DNA of 64,000 nucleotides, from NCBI RefSeq assembly GCF_022682305.1, contig NZ_CP093528.1:1005501-1069500 (forward strand). The letters run 5' to 3'. Below are positions 49,173 to 58,788 of this stretch, one piece after another; the first letter of the stretch is position 1; every line of letters starts with the position of its first letter. The notes below the pieces were generated by a model that searched no databases, was not told the DNA's origin, and was given only the letters and a program-made list of their open reading frames with translations. The position numbers and the translations under genes are program-made. This DNA comes from Shinella zoogloeoides (GTDB lineage: Bacteria > Pseudomonadota > Alphaproteobacteria > Rhizobiales > Rhizobiaceae).

Positions 49173-50726
49173 ATGACTCTTCGTGAGAGGCTGGCCCTGC
49201 TGGAAAAGCGCGCCGCTGACAAACTCGCTGAAATCAAAGATGACACCGCAGCCGATGCTGCACGTGCCATCGAAAAGGATCACGAAGCGATCCTGGCGGA
49301 AATCGCCGAGGTCCGCGCGCAGATCACCGCTGCAGAGGCGGAAGAGGCCGCAGCATCGCGCGCCGCTCCCAAGCCGGCAGAACAGCCGGATGTTGCTGCT
49401 GAAGTGCGCCGGGCGCAGGATGCCGAGCGCAAGCGCGCTTCCGAAATCCGCAAGCTGGCCAAGGAAGCAGGCGAAGTCGAACTCGGTGACGAGCATATCG
49501 ACGAAGGCCGTTCCGTCGCCGAATTCCGCTCCGCACTGCTGGAGAAGCTGATGAAGCGCGAGGCGCCTGCCACCGACAACCGCAGCCCCGCCCGTGTTGG
49601 CGAAGAGCATCATGAGAAGCGCGCCGTTGCGATGCGCGAAGCCCTGATGCACCGCGCCGACCCTTCGCATGCTCTGACCGACGGCGCCCGCGAATATCGC
49701 GGTTTCTCGCTGATGGACATGGCCCGCGAAGCCCTTGAGGTTCGTGGCGTCAAGACCCGCGGCATGTCGCGCGAAGAAATCGCCCGCGACGCTCTTGCGC
49801 AGCGTTCTGGCTACGGCTCGACTTCGGACTTCCCAATCATCCTGGGCAATGTGGTCAACACCACGCTGCGCGCCGGATACGAGGCCGCAGGTCAGACGTT
49901 CCGTCCGCTCGTCCGCGAAGCCACCGTTTCGGACTTCAAGGCCGTCAACCGTGCGCAGCTCGGTGAAGGCCCGGCGTTCGACAAGGTCAACGAGTCCGGC
50001 GAGTTCAAGCGCGGCACGGTTGCTGAAGGCAAGGAATCCTACAAGATTGCCACCTTCGGCAAGGTGATCGCGATCACCCGCCAGGTCATCATCAACGACG
50101 ACATGAACGCCTTCGGCCGCATTCCGCAGCTGATGGGCGGTGCGGCTGCCCAGCTGGAAAGCGACCTTGTCTGGGCGCAGATCCTCGGCAACCCGACCAT
50201 GGGCGACAACGTGGCCCTGTTCCACGCCAACCACAACAACCTGCCCACGGCCGCCGCATTCGGCGTCACGGCGCTTGGTGTTGCCCGTGCGCAGATGGCC
50301 AAGCAGACTGGCCTGGACGGCAAGACGGTCCTGAACATCCGTCCGCAGTTCCTCATCGTACCTGTAGCGCTTGAGACCAAGGCCGAGCAGGAACTCAAGT
50401 CGCTGTTCTATGCGGACTCGTCTGACAAGGTCGCAACGTCTTCGATGCGCTCGCTGGAGATCATCGCGGAAGCCCGCCTCGACAACGGCATCAAGAAGGG
50501 CGCTGCAACGGCATCCGACATCGCCGGCTCCGCGCTTTCCTGGTATCTCGCCGCATCGCCGTCGCAGATCGACACTGTCGAGCTGGCCTATCTGGAAGGC
50601 AATCGCGGCGTTTACATCGAGACCCGTCAGGGCTTCGACGTTGACGGTCTCGAGGTCAAGGCGCGCCTTGATGTCGGTGCGAAGACGATGGATCACCGCG
50701 GTCTCCTGAAAAATTCTGGAGCCTAA
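49173..50726 (+). CDS. Major capsid protein with N-terminal scaffold domain
   Basis: 517 residues. Residues 1-150 are highly helical and charged (LALLEKRAADKLAEIKDDTA), a scaffold/delta domain likely cleaved by the upstream protease. The rest is HK97/Mu gpT-like: IILGNVVNTTLRAGYEAAGQ, LVWAQILGNPTMGDNVALFH and FLIVPVALETKAEQELKSLF. Shine-Dalgarno AAGGAAAACA. Confidence 0.9.
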   Translation: MTLRERLALLEKRAADKLAEIKDDTAADAARAIEKDHEAILAEIAEVRAQITAAEAEEAAASRAAPKPAEQPDVAAEVRRAQDAERKRASEIRKLAKEAGEVELGDEHIDEGRSVAEFRSALLEKLMKREAPATDNRSPARVGEEHHEKRAVAMREALMHRADPSHALTDGAREYRGFSLMDMAREALEVRGVKTRGMSREEIARDALAQRSGYGSTSDFPIILGNVVNTTLRAGYEAAGQTFRPLVREATVSDFKAVNRAQLGEGPAFDKVNESGEFKRGTVAEGKESYKIATFGKVIAITRQVIINDDMNAFGRIPQLMGGAAAQLESDLVWAQILGNPTMGDNVALFHANHNNLPTAAAFGVTALGVARAQMAKQTGLDGKTVLNIRPQFLIVPVALETKAEQELKSLFYADSSDKVATSSMRSLEIIAEARLDNGIKKGAATASDIAGSALSWYLAASPSQIDTVELAYLEGNRGVYIETRQGFDVDGLEVKARLDVGAKTMDHRGLLKNSGA

Positions 50727-50791
50727 TCCACAAGGGCGGCTTGATTTGCCACTGGCAATGACGGCCGCCCGCTTTCTTCAAGGAGAAGAAC

Positions 50792-51121
50792 ATGAAGAAT
50801 TTCGTGCAGATGGGTGACACCCTGACGCTGACCGCGCCGTATGCCGTCGCCTCTGGCGCCGGCGCACTGGTCGGATCCATTTTTGGCGTCGCGACCGGCA
50901 CTGTCGCTTCCGGCGACGAAGGCGAATTCAAGACGACTGGCGTCTTTGATCTCGCTAAGACTTCCGCCCTCGCCATCTCGGTCGGCGACAAGGTTTACTG
51001 GGACAACACCAACAAGGAAGTCAACAAGACCGCCTCCGGCAATACGCTGGTGGGCGTGGCGACCACTGCGGCGGCCAACCCGTCCGCGACGGTGAATGTC
51101 CGCTTGAACGGCTCGTTCTAA
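50792..51121 (+). CDS. DUF2190-type capsid decoration protein
   Basis: 109 residues. NFVQMGDTLTLTAPYAVASG, GALVGSIFGVATG and ISVGDKVYWDNTNKEV match DUF2190, found next to capsid genes and thought to decorate the head. Leader CAAGGAGAAGAAC. Its stop overlaps the next start. Confidence 0.85.
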   Translation: MKNFVQMGDTLTLTAPYAVASGAGALVGSIFGVATGTVASGDEGEFKTTGVFDLAKTSALAISVGDKVYWDNTNKEVNKTASGNTLVGVATTAAANPSATVNVRLNGSF

Positions 51122-51489
51122 TGGTCAACTGGCGAACTCTAGAGGCGAAGGTCGACAAGACGATTGGCGATGCCTTCGACGAAGAGGTCCGCCATTATCC
51201 ATACAAAAAAGATGGGACGGTTGATCCTAGCCGTCCCATCACCAGTCTGCGGGGCGTGCTTCATACGCCTTCGCCGGAAGGCACGATCAACATCGGCGCC
51301 GGCGTCGTCACGAACATGGCCGCGTCAGAAGGCGCCCTGGTGGTGCAGCGGGCCGACATGGGTGCTGTGATCTTCCGGCCCAAAGACGTGATCCGCGGCA
51401 ACGAACTGCCGGGCACGCCGCTGTGGGAAATCAAGACGGTGAACGACCGCTATTCGTCCATCATCGTGCTCACGCTGAACCAGAAGTAG
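51121..51489 (+). CDS. Head-tail joining protein (gpFII-like)
   Basis: 122 residues; position after the decoration gene and a beta-rich C-terminus (IKTVNDRYSSIIVLTLNQK) suggest a lambda gpFII-type connector. Sequence similarity to a named family is weak, so function is by position. TAATG overlap upstream. Confidence 0.6.
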   Translation: MVNWRTLEAKVDKTIGDAFDEEVRHYPYKKDGTVDPSRPITSLRGVLHTPSPEGTINIGAGVVTNMAASEGALVVQRADMGAVIFRPKDVIRGNELPGTPLWEIKTVNDRYSSIIVLTLNQK

Positions 51490-51504
51490 GCGCAGGAGAG
51501 AGCA

Positions 51505-52353
51505 ATGTCCCTCACACGAATTGCTGCCCGTCTGGCGGCCGTATACGCACTGCGCGGCAAGACGCTGGTGGGCGACAACGTTCTGGACAGCCAGATCGGC
51601 GCGTTGGACATCACGGCTGATGGCGAACTGCGGACGGACGAGGAGAAGCCGTTCATTTCGGTCTACGCCGATGCGGCCAAGTCCGACGACAACGTGCTGC
51701 GCTCGTGGACCGACAACGGCGCGACGGACTTTCTCTTCGAAATGGGCGTGACGGCGGCGCACACGGAATTCAACGATGAGACTGGCGAAACGACGCTGGT
51801 TGGCGTCGGAATCCCGGCGACTGACGCCGCGTTTGAGTTTCTGTTGGACGTGGTTGCGCGCCAGATCGGCGACACGCTGTCCGACCCTGAAAATGAATGG
51901 GCGGAGATATTCCGCAAGTTCCACCGAGGCAACGCTCGCATAGAGCGGGCGCGCACGAGCGGAGACGGTTCCGGCATCCGGCTTGCGGCCCAGCAGATCA
52001 GGCTTACCGTCGATCTTGTTGCGGACCCGGTTCGCGGCGCCGAACTGAATCCGGCACATCCGCTGGCTATGTTCTTCGCGAAGGCTGCGACGCTGACGGT
52101 GCCCAATCCGGCACACGATCCTGACGACGAGAACAGCCCCGCCACCATTCCGGATCCTGTCGTCACAGCCCAGGTCGCCCTGATGCAGGCGCAACTTGCC
52201 GGGTCGGAATACGACTGGCAGACGGCGCTGCGTCGCTACGGCATGACGAAGACGGAGGGAGAGAACCTGCTGATCGTCCCGCCGGAAGGCGTCGAGGCGG
52301 ACATCACCATTATAGAGGTGGGCGCGGCCCCCGCCGCACCAGCGCAGCCATGA
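51505..52353 (+). CDS. Hypothetical phage tail-completion protein
   Basis: 282 residues, not recognised. Parts resemble tail terminator or tail-completion proteins ([54 protein letters not shown]), which fold as a beta sheet with N-terminal helix. Place between connector and baseplate gpV fits. Leader AGGAGAGAGCA; ATGA overlap with gpV. Confidence 0.6.
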   Translation: MSLTRIAARLAAVYALRGKTLVGDNVLDSQIGALDITADGELRTDEEKPFISVYADAAKSDDNVLRSWTDNGATDFLFEMGVTAAHTEFNDETGETTLVGVGIPATDAAFEFLLDVVARQIGDTLSDPENEWAEIFRKFHRGNARIERARTSGDGSGIRLAAQQIRLTVDLVADPVRGAELNPAHPLAMFFAKAATLTVPNPAHDPDDENSPATIPDPVVTAQVALMQAQLAGSEYDWQTALRRYGMTKTEGENLLIVPPEGVEADITIIEVGAAPAAPAQP

Positions 52354-52799
52354 TACCCAACACATTGCCAGACCAGGTGGCAGACATCTACGGCCGTCTG
52401 GCTGAGATCGAACGGCGCGCCCGCAACCGAAAGCGCACAGGCAAAATAGCGGAGGTCGGGACCGGCGAGAATGCCGGCAAGTACCGCGTCAATCTCGGCG
52501 AGCAAGGCGGCAAGCCGTATCTTTCGCCGTGGATGCGCCCCCGCACGCTGGGTGCCGGTGGCGTCAAGATCGACGTCATCCTGTCTGCCGGCGAGCAGGT
52601 GGATGTTCATTCCGAGAGCGGCGACCTTGCCGACGCGACGATCGACCTGTCGACCTACAGCGAAGAAAACGCCCGCGAGAACGCCGACGTCCCGTTTCAC
52701 ATCAAGATCGGGGACACGGTGATCGGGGCGAGCGGTGACGCCATTACCATGAACGGGGCCACCATGACGCTGACGGCGTCGAGTGGGCATCTGACCTGA
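52350..52799 (+). CDS. Baseplate assembly protein V (tail spike hub)
   Basis: 149 residues. N-terminal helix ([20 protein letters not shown]), then an OB-like fold with [34 protein letters not shown] and [17 protein letters not shown], as in P2 gpV and Mu gp45. C-terminal [20 protein letters not shown] looks like a beta-helix. Shorter than P2 gpV (about 211), so the spike tip is likely the PAAR protein next door. Confidence 0.88.
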   Translation: MIPNTLPDQVADIYGRLAEIERRARNRKRTGKIAEVGTGENAGKYRVNLGEQGGKPYLSPWMRPRTLGAGGVKIDVILSAGEQVDVHSESGDLADATIDLSTYSEENARENADVPFHIKIGDTVIGASGDAITMNGATMTLTASSGHLT

Positions 52800-53056
52800 T
52801 GCCGCGGATTGTTCGGCTCGGCGACACTGGGACGCACGGCGGCGCGGTCATCACGTCCGCGTCCAAGTGGAAGTGCGAAGGCAAGTTGATCGCCAGAAGA
52901 GGCGATCTCTATGCGTGTCCGATTCACGGCGTAAACCCGATCGTGCAGGGTTCCAGCCGATGGAAGTGCGAGAACGCTGATATTGCGCGGCACGGAGACG
53001 CGACCGCGTGCGGAGCTTCTTTGATATCTGGCGCGTCCAAATGGGAATGCGCCTGA
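52799..53056 (+). CDS. PAAR-motif spike tip protein
   Basis: 85 residues. RLGDTGTHGGAVITSAS, KLIARRGDLYACPIHGVNPI and IARHGDATACGASLISGA are PAAR-type repeats that sharpen the spike by binding a metal at the tip (Cys/His). Directly follows gpV (TGATG), as expected for the needle complex. Confidence 0.88.
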   Translation: MPRIVRLGDTGTHGGAVITSASKWKCEGKLIARRGDLYACPIHGVNPIVQGSSRWKCENADIARHGDATACGASLISGASKWECA

Positions 53057-53069
53057 TCGGAGTGAACGA

Positions 53070-53279
53070 ATGAATCTTTACACGACCCGGATTGACTGCG
53101 AGGTCGCCGGCCATTGGCGCACGACCGGCGTGCCGTTCACGCTGACCGACGAGCAGGCCGCCGAGCTGACGCCACCGCGCGGCAGTGTTGTCGCGCCGTA
53201 TGTCCCGGCGCCGGAGAAGGAAAAGCCCCATGCGAGACTCGGCAGGGATAAACGCCGTAACCGGAAGGCCGCTAAGTGA
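53070..53279 (+). CDS. Small hypothetical tail-region protein
   Basis: 69 residues: NLYTTRIDCEVAGHWRTTGV at the start and a basic C-terminus (HARLGRDKRRNRKAAK). Not recognised. It overlaps the gp25/W gene by 50 bases. Phages of this type often carry such a small gene between PAAR and W. Confidence 0.6.
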   Translation: MNLYTTRIDCEVAGHWRTTGVPFTLTDEQAAELTPPRGSVVAPYVPAPEKEKPHARLGRDKRRNRKAAK

Positions 53280-53604
53280 CTGGGGGCACGTCGAGCAGTC
53301 CATCAGGAAGATCCTGACGACGCCGATCGGCTCGCGCGTCATGCGCCGGACGTTCGGCAGCGACCTGCCTGACATGGTCGACCGCAAGATGACGGCGGCG
53401 AATATTCTTAAGGTCTACAGCGCCGCCGCCCTCGCGATTTTGCGATGGGAGCCGCGCTTTCGGATGTCGGCTGGCAGGATTGCCGCCGCTACGCCGGACG
53501 GCCGATTGGCCATTGAAATCTACGGAACTTATTACCCGCGCGGACACCTCGGCGATTATTCGGTCGCTGAGAATGCCAGCACGCGGGTTGTTTACGGAGG
53601 CTGA
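53230..53604 (+). CDS. Baseplate wedge protein W (gp25-like)
   Basis: 124 residues from ATG 53230 (AAGGA 8 bases ahead). SDWGHVEQSIRKILTTPIGS, RVMRRTFGSDLPDMVDRKM and ILRWEPRFRMSAGRI match the GPW/gp25 family, including the EPR motif. Part of the contractile baseplate wedge. Confidence 0.93.
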   Translation: MRDSAGINAVTGRPLSDWGHVEQSIRKILTTPIGSRVMRRTFGSDLPDMVDRKMTAANILKVYSAAALAILRWEPRFRMSAGRIAAATPDGRLAIEIYGTYYPRGHLGDYSVAENASTRVVYGG

Positions 53605-53606
53605 CA

Positions 53607-54554
53607 ATGGCCACGATCTACGCGCCCACCACAATCGACTTTTCGCGCCTGCCAAGGCCGCAGGCTATTGAGGCGTTGGACTTCGAGTCACTGTATGGTG
53701 ACTTCAAGACCCGCTTTCTTGCCGCATGGGACGAACTTCGCGCCGACAACCCGTCGCTGCCGGAGTATGACACGCTGACGCTTGAAGCGGATCCAGCAGG
53801 CATTCTTGGTGAGGCGTGGTCGTATCTTCGCCTGTTGGACCGCCAGCGCGTCAATGACGCCTACGTGGCGCTGCTTGCGCCGCTGGCTACCGGCGCGAAC
53901 CTGGATGCCATCGCAGCGAGCAGGAACCTGGTGCGCCAGGTCATCACACCGGCCACGAGCACGACGGCTGCAGTCATGCAGTCCGACGCTTCGCTCCTGC
54001 GCGATTACCTGCTGTCATTCGACATGCCTGCCGCCGGGAGCCGCGACAGATACCTGTTTGAGGCTTTCCGCGCGTGGCCGCAGAACGATGACAAGACGGT
54101 TGGACTGTGGGACGCGCGCGTTAATGGACATGCGGTCCACGGACGCAAGGGCGACGTTGACGTAGTCATCGTTGGCCCGTTCGGGCGGCTGCCAACTACT
54201 GGCGAGCTTGCCACGGTTCGCACCGCAGTGACCGCACCGAAGGCAAAGCCGGAGGCTGTGTCTGTGGCGGTGATGCCTGCAACGCGGCTTGAGTATCAGG
54301 CTTCTCTCACCATCGAGATTCCGCCCGGCCCCGATCCCGTTCTAGTCGTCAATGAGGCCAAGGCGCGCGTTCAAGCCGTCGCGACGGAACGCACCATTAT
54401 TGGTGGCGAGATCCCCACCGGCCTGCTGTCGGGTGCGGCCTACGGCTCGTCCATCATCAAGGTGCGTGACGAGGCTCCGGTCGCAATCGCACCCGATCCA
54501 TATGTTGTGCCAGTCATGATGGGCATCGAAATCATTGCAGAGGTGCGGACATGA
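53607..54554 (+). CDS. Baseplate assembly protein J
   Basis: 315 residues, P2 gpJ/Mu gp47 group. LEADPAGILGEAWSYLRLLD, LLAPLATGANLDAIAASRNL and VGPFGRLPTTGELATVRTAV are typical. Wedge component that contacts the tail fibres. The stop overlaps a 55-residue ORF at 54551 as ATGA. Confidence 0.93.
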   Translation: MATIYAPTTIDFSRLPRPQAIEALDFESLYGDFKTRFLAAWDELRADNPSLPEYDTLTLEADPAGILGEAWSYLRLLDRQRVNDAYVALLAPLATGANLDAIAASRNLVRQVITPATSTTAAVMQSDASLLRDYLLSFDMPAAGSRDRYLFEAFRAWPQNDDKTVGLWDARVNGHAVHGRKGDVDVVIVGPFGRLPTTGELATVRTAVTAPKAKPEAVSVAVMPATRLEYQASLTIEIPPGPDPVLVVNEAKARVQAVATERTIIGGEIPTGLLSGAAYGSSIIKVRDEAPVAIAPDPYVVPVMMGIEIIAEVRT

Positions 54555-54718
54555 GTGTTCTCCCGATGATGACGTCGGCCCTTACCGCCTCAGTGGCCGC
54601 AGCTAGCCGGGTTGCAACGTCGGGGCGCCTTGCTTCTTCACGCTCGGTCGAGGACAACGGACCGCATAGGCGTATTCGCTACGGCGAGACCGTCACCGTT
54701 TGTGAGGTGCGGACATGA
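54551..54718 (+). CDS. Small ORF with RIRYGETVTVCE motif
   Basis: 55 residues (MSVLPMMTSALTASVAAASR at the start), with ATGA overlaps at both ends (J upstream, I downstream), which supports translation. The C-terminal HRRIRYGETVTVCEV recurs in the large tail protein at 56430 (HTRIRYGETVSVCEN). Possibly a displaced piece of a fibre gene. No known family. Confidence 0.55.
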   Translation: MSVLPMMTSALTASVAAASRVATSGRLASSRSVEDNGPHRRIRYGETVTVCEVRT

Positions 54719-55380
54719 GCGCAGTCGGCGAACTGCTGCCGGCGCTCTCGACTGACGAGTGGGAAAAAGCATCCGCGGCCGGGATGTCGGACACGCTGCC
54801 GGTTCCCTTCCGCCTATTGATGGACCCGTACCAAACATCAGGCGACAACCTGCCTTGGCTGGCCGCTCACCATTCAGTCGACCTTTGGTTCGAGGATTGG
54901 GACGAAGACCGTAAGCGCGAGATGATCGCACACACGGCTGGCGTCTCGACCGAGAATCCAGATGAACGCCTGCCCGAGCTAAAGGGCACTGAAGCCGCAG
55001 CCGAAGCCTACCTGGCCTATGTTGATGCTGTCGTCGTCGACAAGGTCGCTTACCCGCAGCGGTTCGCCCTCGGTGAATGGGCGGTGGGGGATGACCCGTT
55101 CTACTTCCCGCCTTTCGTTGCTCGCTACTTGGTCAAGGTCGCGCTGGACGAACCCGTCGACGGCTTCTGCGTCGGCCACAGCGCCGTTGGAGACAGCGCC
55201 ATTACTGGCATCGATCGCGCGCCTATCGAACGGGCATGCACGGCCCTGACAGTCAGCAAGGCGCCTGAAACGGCGTACTCAGCCGACTTCGCCGATCGCG
55301 TGCCCATCACTCTGGATGATGGCTTCGACCTAGATGCCGGCCACTTCCTTGGAAAATTCAGGAACAGGACCAAGCTATGA
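54715..55380 (+). CDS. Tail protein I (baseplate)
   Basis: 221 residues. LPWLAAHHSVDLWFEDWDED and RKREMIAHTAGV are characteristic of P2 gpI/Mu gp48-like proteins. Wedge part next to J. Overlaps at both ends with neighbouring genes. Confidence 0.9.
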   Translation: MSAVGELLPALSTDEWEKASAAGMSDTLPVPFRLLMDPYQTSGDNLPWLAAHHSVDLWFEDWDEDRKREMIAHTAGVSTENPDERLPELKGTEAAAEAYLAYVDAVVVDKVAYPQRFALGEWAVGDDPFYFPPFVARYLVKVALDEPVDGFCVGHSAVGDSAITGIDRAPIERACTALTVSKAPETAYSADFADRVPITLDDGFDLDAGHFLGKFRNRTKL

Positions 55381-57674
55381 GCGATCGCGTTATCACGCAT
55401 CAAAGCGAATACGTGAAGCCCGTCGACCTTAACCGGCTTGGCGAGTTCCCGCAGGCCGCGCTGGACGACGTCGTCAATGACGCCGTCTCCTATCCGGCGC
55501 ACTGGTCGGGATTCACGGTCAGCGAGAAGTCAGAGCAGGTTGTTACGGTTTCGCCTGGCCGGTATTTCGAGCAGTCGAAGGTTTTCCGCGCCGACGCAGC
55601 AGTCGACATCAACCTGACGATACTCTTCCCGAACTCCTCGACGCAGGAGCGGTGGATTGCACTCATCGCCAGCGGCGAGACGGTTCAGGTCAACGAAGAA
55701 CGCGGGTTCAAGGCGCAGATCGACCCGGAAACGGGCCTTCCTGTCGCTATCCAGACTCCCGTCATCGAGAAGCGCGTCATTACGATTACTCCGGTGGGTG
55801 GCATTGCCGCCCCCGCGCCGGCAGACAAACCCGCCATTGCCAACCCTGATTGCTGCATCGCGTTTGTCCGCGTGACGACGCAGGGCATTCAGGAGATTGA
55901 GCTTGCACAGGATTGGCGCGTCCGGTCGCTGTTTGAAGTCGAGGGTCGGCTGACGGACGTCGAACTCCGCGTCGACCAGCTTTACGAAGACACCGAAACC
56001 ATCCGCACAGACCTCGGCAATGTGGCAGCCAACGTCGAGGAGTTGCGCAAGCAGATTCCGAACGCGCGGCTGTTCGAGCAGATTGTCCGCGACACGGCGC
56101 GTCACAGCCAGGCGCTCAACCTTCCGGATGAGGCGAGAAACTACTTCTTCGACCAGGCGCTCCTGAAGGACTTTTGGGACTTCACCGCCGGCGGAAACTT
56201 CCGCATCGACGAGGGCATCCGGTTCCCGCCCGCCAACCAAGCGAGCCACATTCTTCGCTTGCTCGACTACGACGCGCCGACCATTTCCGTTTGGGACAAC
56301 CGGCTGGTCATGCCGGCCTACACGGAAGTTGCGCGCATCACGTCGCCGGAAGGCACGGGCAAGAAGGACATTGCGGGCGTCGTTCACACCGTCACGACGG
56401 CGGTGAAGAAGACCAAAAGCCACACGCGCATCCGCTATGGTGAAACCGTTTCGGTCTGCGAGAACACGGCTGGATGGACGCAACTCGGCAGCCTGAAGGC
56501 GGGCTCGCAGTTCCAATCTGGCGGCGAAACCTGGCAATCGCTGGGAATCAATGACGACCCTTGGAACCAGAACCCGGCGTCAGCAGGACACAAGAGCTAC
56601 AGCGTCCAGCGCATCATCAGGGACACAGTCACCAGCACCTATGTCACCTATAACACGGAGACATTCGGGCTGTCGGGCGCGATCCACGGCCAGTCGTTCC
56701 TTTGCTCGCAGGTCATGGTGGCCACATCGGTTGACCTGAACTTCACGAAGGTGGACGGCACCACAGGCGACGTCATCCTCTGCTTGTGCGAGGTTAACTC
56801 CGTCGGCGCTCCTGACTTCCAGGCCGTGCTGGCAAAGACGACCGTGGCGCGATCTGCGCTTGTGGTGGGCTGGAACAAGTTCTCGTTCGAGCCGACGTTG
56901 CTTGACCAGGGCAAGCGGTACGCTTGGTTCGTTACCACGACCGGCAACCATCAACTCAAGACGAACAGCGGCAACGCCTATGGCGGTGGCTCGATGTTTA
57001 TTTCGAGCGATGGTGTTTGGGCGCAAGGCTCGACCACGGAGGACTTCACGTTCCGTCTCAACGCGGCGCGGTTCACGCGCAACCGCGTAGTCATGGAATT
57101 CGAGCCGCTGACACTCGAGAACGGCATGACCGAAATCGACATGATCTTCAAGGCATGGGAGCCGGCGGCAACGTCGCTCGTATGGGAGATCAAGGCGCAA
57201 GGCGACACCGAATGGGTGCCGATGGATGCGCGGGAAGACAACCCGCTCGCCAACCTGCCTCCGCTGGTTCAGTTGCGGGCCGTGATGATAGGAACGCAAG
57301 ACGTCGCACCCGCGATCGACCTTGATACCTACGCCCGCGCTATCCCGGCGCGGATGGCCTTGTCGATGACGGCCATCAGCAAGCTGAAGACCTTCGGCTT
57401 TGCAACCACGGAGGCGCAGGTTGTCCTGAACATGGACAGCTATGAGGCGGCCAAACACACGGCTGTGCCGAAGCTGATGCTGGCGGATAACACGGTCGTG
57501 ACGGCGAGTGCGGTAGTGACGGAAGTCGACCCGGCCAAACCGTCGCGCACCAAGTTCACGGCGGACTTCACTCTACCCGGCGGCACAACGCAGGCGCGGG
57601 TGAGGGTGGAAGCAACGACCAGTGACGTGACCGCCGTGCCGTTTGGGCAGGACATCCAACTCAACGCATTCTGA
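55377..57674 (+). CDS. Large tail fibre/baseplate protein
   Basis: 765 residues. The N-terminal 200 (SEYVKPVDLNRLGEFPQAAL, WSGFTVSEKSEQVVTVSPGR, IALIASGE) resemble DUF4815-like baseplate/fibre-anchoring proteins. A coiled coil follows (LFEVEGRLTDVELRVDQLYE, residues about 181-230). The rest is beta-rich with RIRYGETVSVCENTAGW and LDQGKRYAWFVTTTGN. It probably links fibres to the baseplate. Confidence 0.75.
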   Translation: MSDRVITHQSEYVKPVDLNRLGEFPQAALDDVVNDAVSYPAHWSGFTVSEKSEQVVTVSPGRYFEQSKVFRADAAVDINLTILFPNSSTQERWIALIASGETVQVNEERGFKAQIDPETGLPVAIQTPVIEKRVITITPVGGIAAPAPADKPAIANPDCCIAFVRVTTQGIQEIELAQDWRVRSLFEVEGRLTDVELRVDQLYEDTETIRTDLGNVAANVEELRKQIPNARLFEQIVRDTARHSQALNLPDEARNYFFDQALLKDFWDFTAGGNFRIDEGIRFPPANQASHILRLLDYDAPTISVWDNRLVMPAYTEVARITSPEGTGKKDIAGVVHTVTTAVKKTKSHTRIRYGETVSVCENTAGWTQLGSLKAGSQFQSGGETWQSLGINDDPWNQNPASAGHKSYSVQRIIRDTVTSTYVTYNTETFGLSGAIHGQSFLCSQVMVATSVDLNFTKVDGTTGDVILCLCEVNSVGAPDFQAVLAKTTVARSALVVGWNKFSFEPTLLDQGKRYAWFVTTTGNHQLKTNSGNAYGGGSMFISSDGVWAQGSTTEDFTFRLNAARFTRNRVVMEFEPLTLENGMTEIDMIFKAWEPAATSLVWEIKAQGDTEWVPMDAREDNPLANLPPLVQLRAVMIGTQDVAPAIDLDTYARAIPARMALSMTAISKLKTFGFATTEAQVVLNMDSYEAAKHTAVPKLMLADNTVVTASAVVTEVDPAKPSRTKFTADFTLPGGTTQARVRVEATTSDVTAVPFGQDIQLNAF

Positions 57675-57682
57675 GGACTGTT

Positions 57683-57865
57683 ATGACCGACACCGCACAG
57701 CCGTTCGACGCTGACCGTGAGTACGACCTGGTGGTGAGCCGGGTCGTGCCTCTTGGTCCCTTTAAGTATCGCCCTCGCGACAAGATCATCGCGAAGGGCA
57801 GCCTTTTGAACCGCATTGTCGAGGAGCACGGAGCCGATGCCATCCGCACTGCTGAGCCCCGATAA
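57683..57865 (+). CDS. Small hypothetical tail-region protein
   Basis: 60 residues (YDLVVSRVVPLGPFKYRPRD, GSLLNRIVEEHGADAIRTAE). Not recognised; such short genes follow fibre genes in related phages. Overlaps the next gene by 29 bases. Confidence 0.6.
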   Translation: MTDTAQPFDADREYDLVVSRVVPLGPFKYRPRDKIIAKGSLLNRIVEEHGADAIRTAEPR

Positions 57866-58460
57866 CGACTACAAGTTCCCGCCCGAACCAGTTCCAGCGG
57901 AACTAGACCGGGAGCAGTGGGACCATGTGATGGCGAGCATCGGCGCGCGTATGCGTGCGCTGGAGGCGGTAGGCACAGGTATCGAGGCGATCCAGGCCGA
58001 ACTGCAGAGCTTTGGTGTTCAGCGTCTCGACGAGGCTATCAATCCGCTGATTGAGCAGACGCAAGCGGATATTGCGGCTCTACAGCAGACACTGGCCACA
58101 ATTGACGCTGACGCCGATGGTCTTCTTGCCGACGTTCAGGCGCAGGCGGATGCCCTTATTGCCAGTGTCCAGCAGGATGTTCAGGCGCTTCGAGCGCAGA
58201 TTGACTTGATCCTTGCGTACGGCATCCCGGCCGCGAATGTCGAAGAAGATGCCAGCCGCGTGTTCGTCACTCCGGAGGAGAAGGCATCTATCGCGCAGAA
58301 AGCGGACGCGGCGGCTGTCTATACGAAGTCGGAAGTTGACGCTGGTCTCAGCGACAAAGCCGATGCCGCCGACACCTACACCAAGACGGAAGTCGATGCC
58401 GCGATTGCCGAAACGTCGCGCCGTGCCGCTGCCTACGCCCTAGCCTTTGGAGGCCGATAA
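57837..58460 (+). CDS. Coiled-coil tail fibre protein
   Basis: 207 residues from ATG 57837 (GAGGAG about 10 bases ahead). The middle is a long coiled coil (LIEQTQADIAALQQTLATID, VQAQADALIASVQQDVQALR). The C-terminus has YTKSEVDAGLSDKADAADTY and YTKTEVDAAIAE, the repeat typical of tail fibre stalks. Probably a trimeric stalk. Confidence 0.75.
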   Translation: MPSALLSPDNDYKFPPEPVPAELDREQWDHVMASIGARMRALEAVGTGIEAIQAELQSFGVQRLDEAINPLIEQTQADIAALQQTLATIDADADGLLADVQAQADALIASVQQDVQALRAQIDLILAYGIPAANVEEDASRVFVTPEEKASIAQKADAAAVYTKSEVDAGLSDKADAADTYTKTEVDAAIAETSRRAAAYALAFGGR

Positions 58461-58461
58461 G

Positions 58462-58788
58462 ATGGCTCTTACAGATGCCCTTCCGGGCGTATCCCTTACG
58501 CTCTCCAATCAACCACTGGTCGAGAACCCCGCGGGGAGCGGCGAGCGCCGGACCTACGAGCTTACGTTCGTCAACAAGAGCGCGGCCGATGCTTTCGTAA
58601 CATCTTGCGAATGGATGCAGGGCGGCGTGACTGCCAACCCTATTGTTCCTGCCAATTACAAAGTTGCTGTGGGCGACGGGTTCACACTTCGCAAGGTGTT
58701 GAAGCCGGGCGAGAGCATCCGTTCCTTGGCCTCTGCGGCGAATGCCATTCATGTCACCGTTGACCAAGTCTATGCGGAGCCGGTGTGA
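58462..58788 (+). CDS. Hypothetical tail-tip region protein
   Basis: 108 residues. Beta-rich, with VSLTLSNQPLVENPAGSGER, YELTFVNKSAADAFVTSCEW and SIRSLASAANAIHVTVDQVY. Not assigned; in related phages such proteins sit next to receptor-binding genes. Its stop overlaps the next ATG. Confidence 0.6.
   Translation: MALTDALPGVSLTLSNQPLVENPAGSGERRTYELTFVNKSAADAFVTSCEWMQGGVTANPIVPANYKVAVGDGFTLRKVLKPGESIRSLASAANAIHVTVDQVYAEPV

Noticed and set aside
48567..50696. 709-codon open frame on the minus strand over protease and capsid genes
   Set aside because: It is an antisense shadow of high-GC genes; no RBS, no recognisable domain, and the plus-strand genes are well identified.
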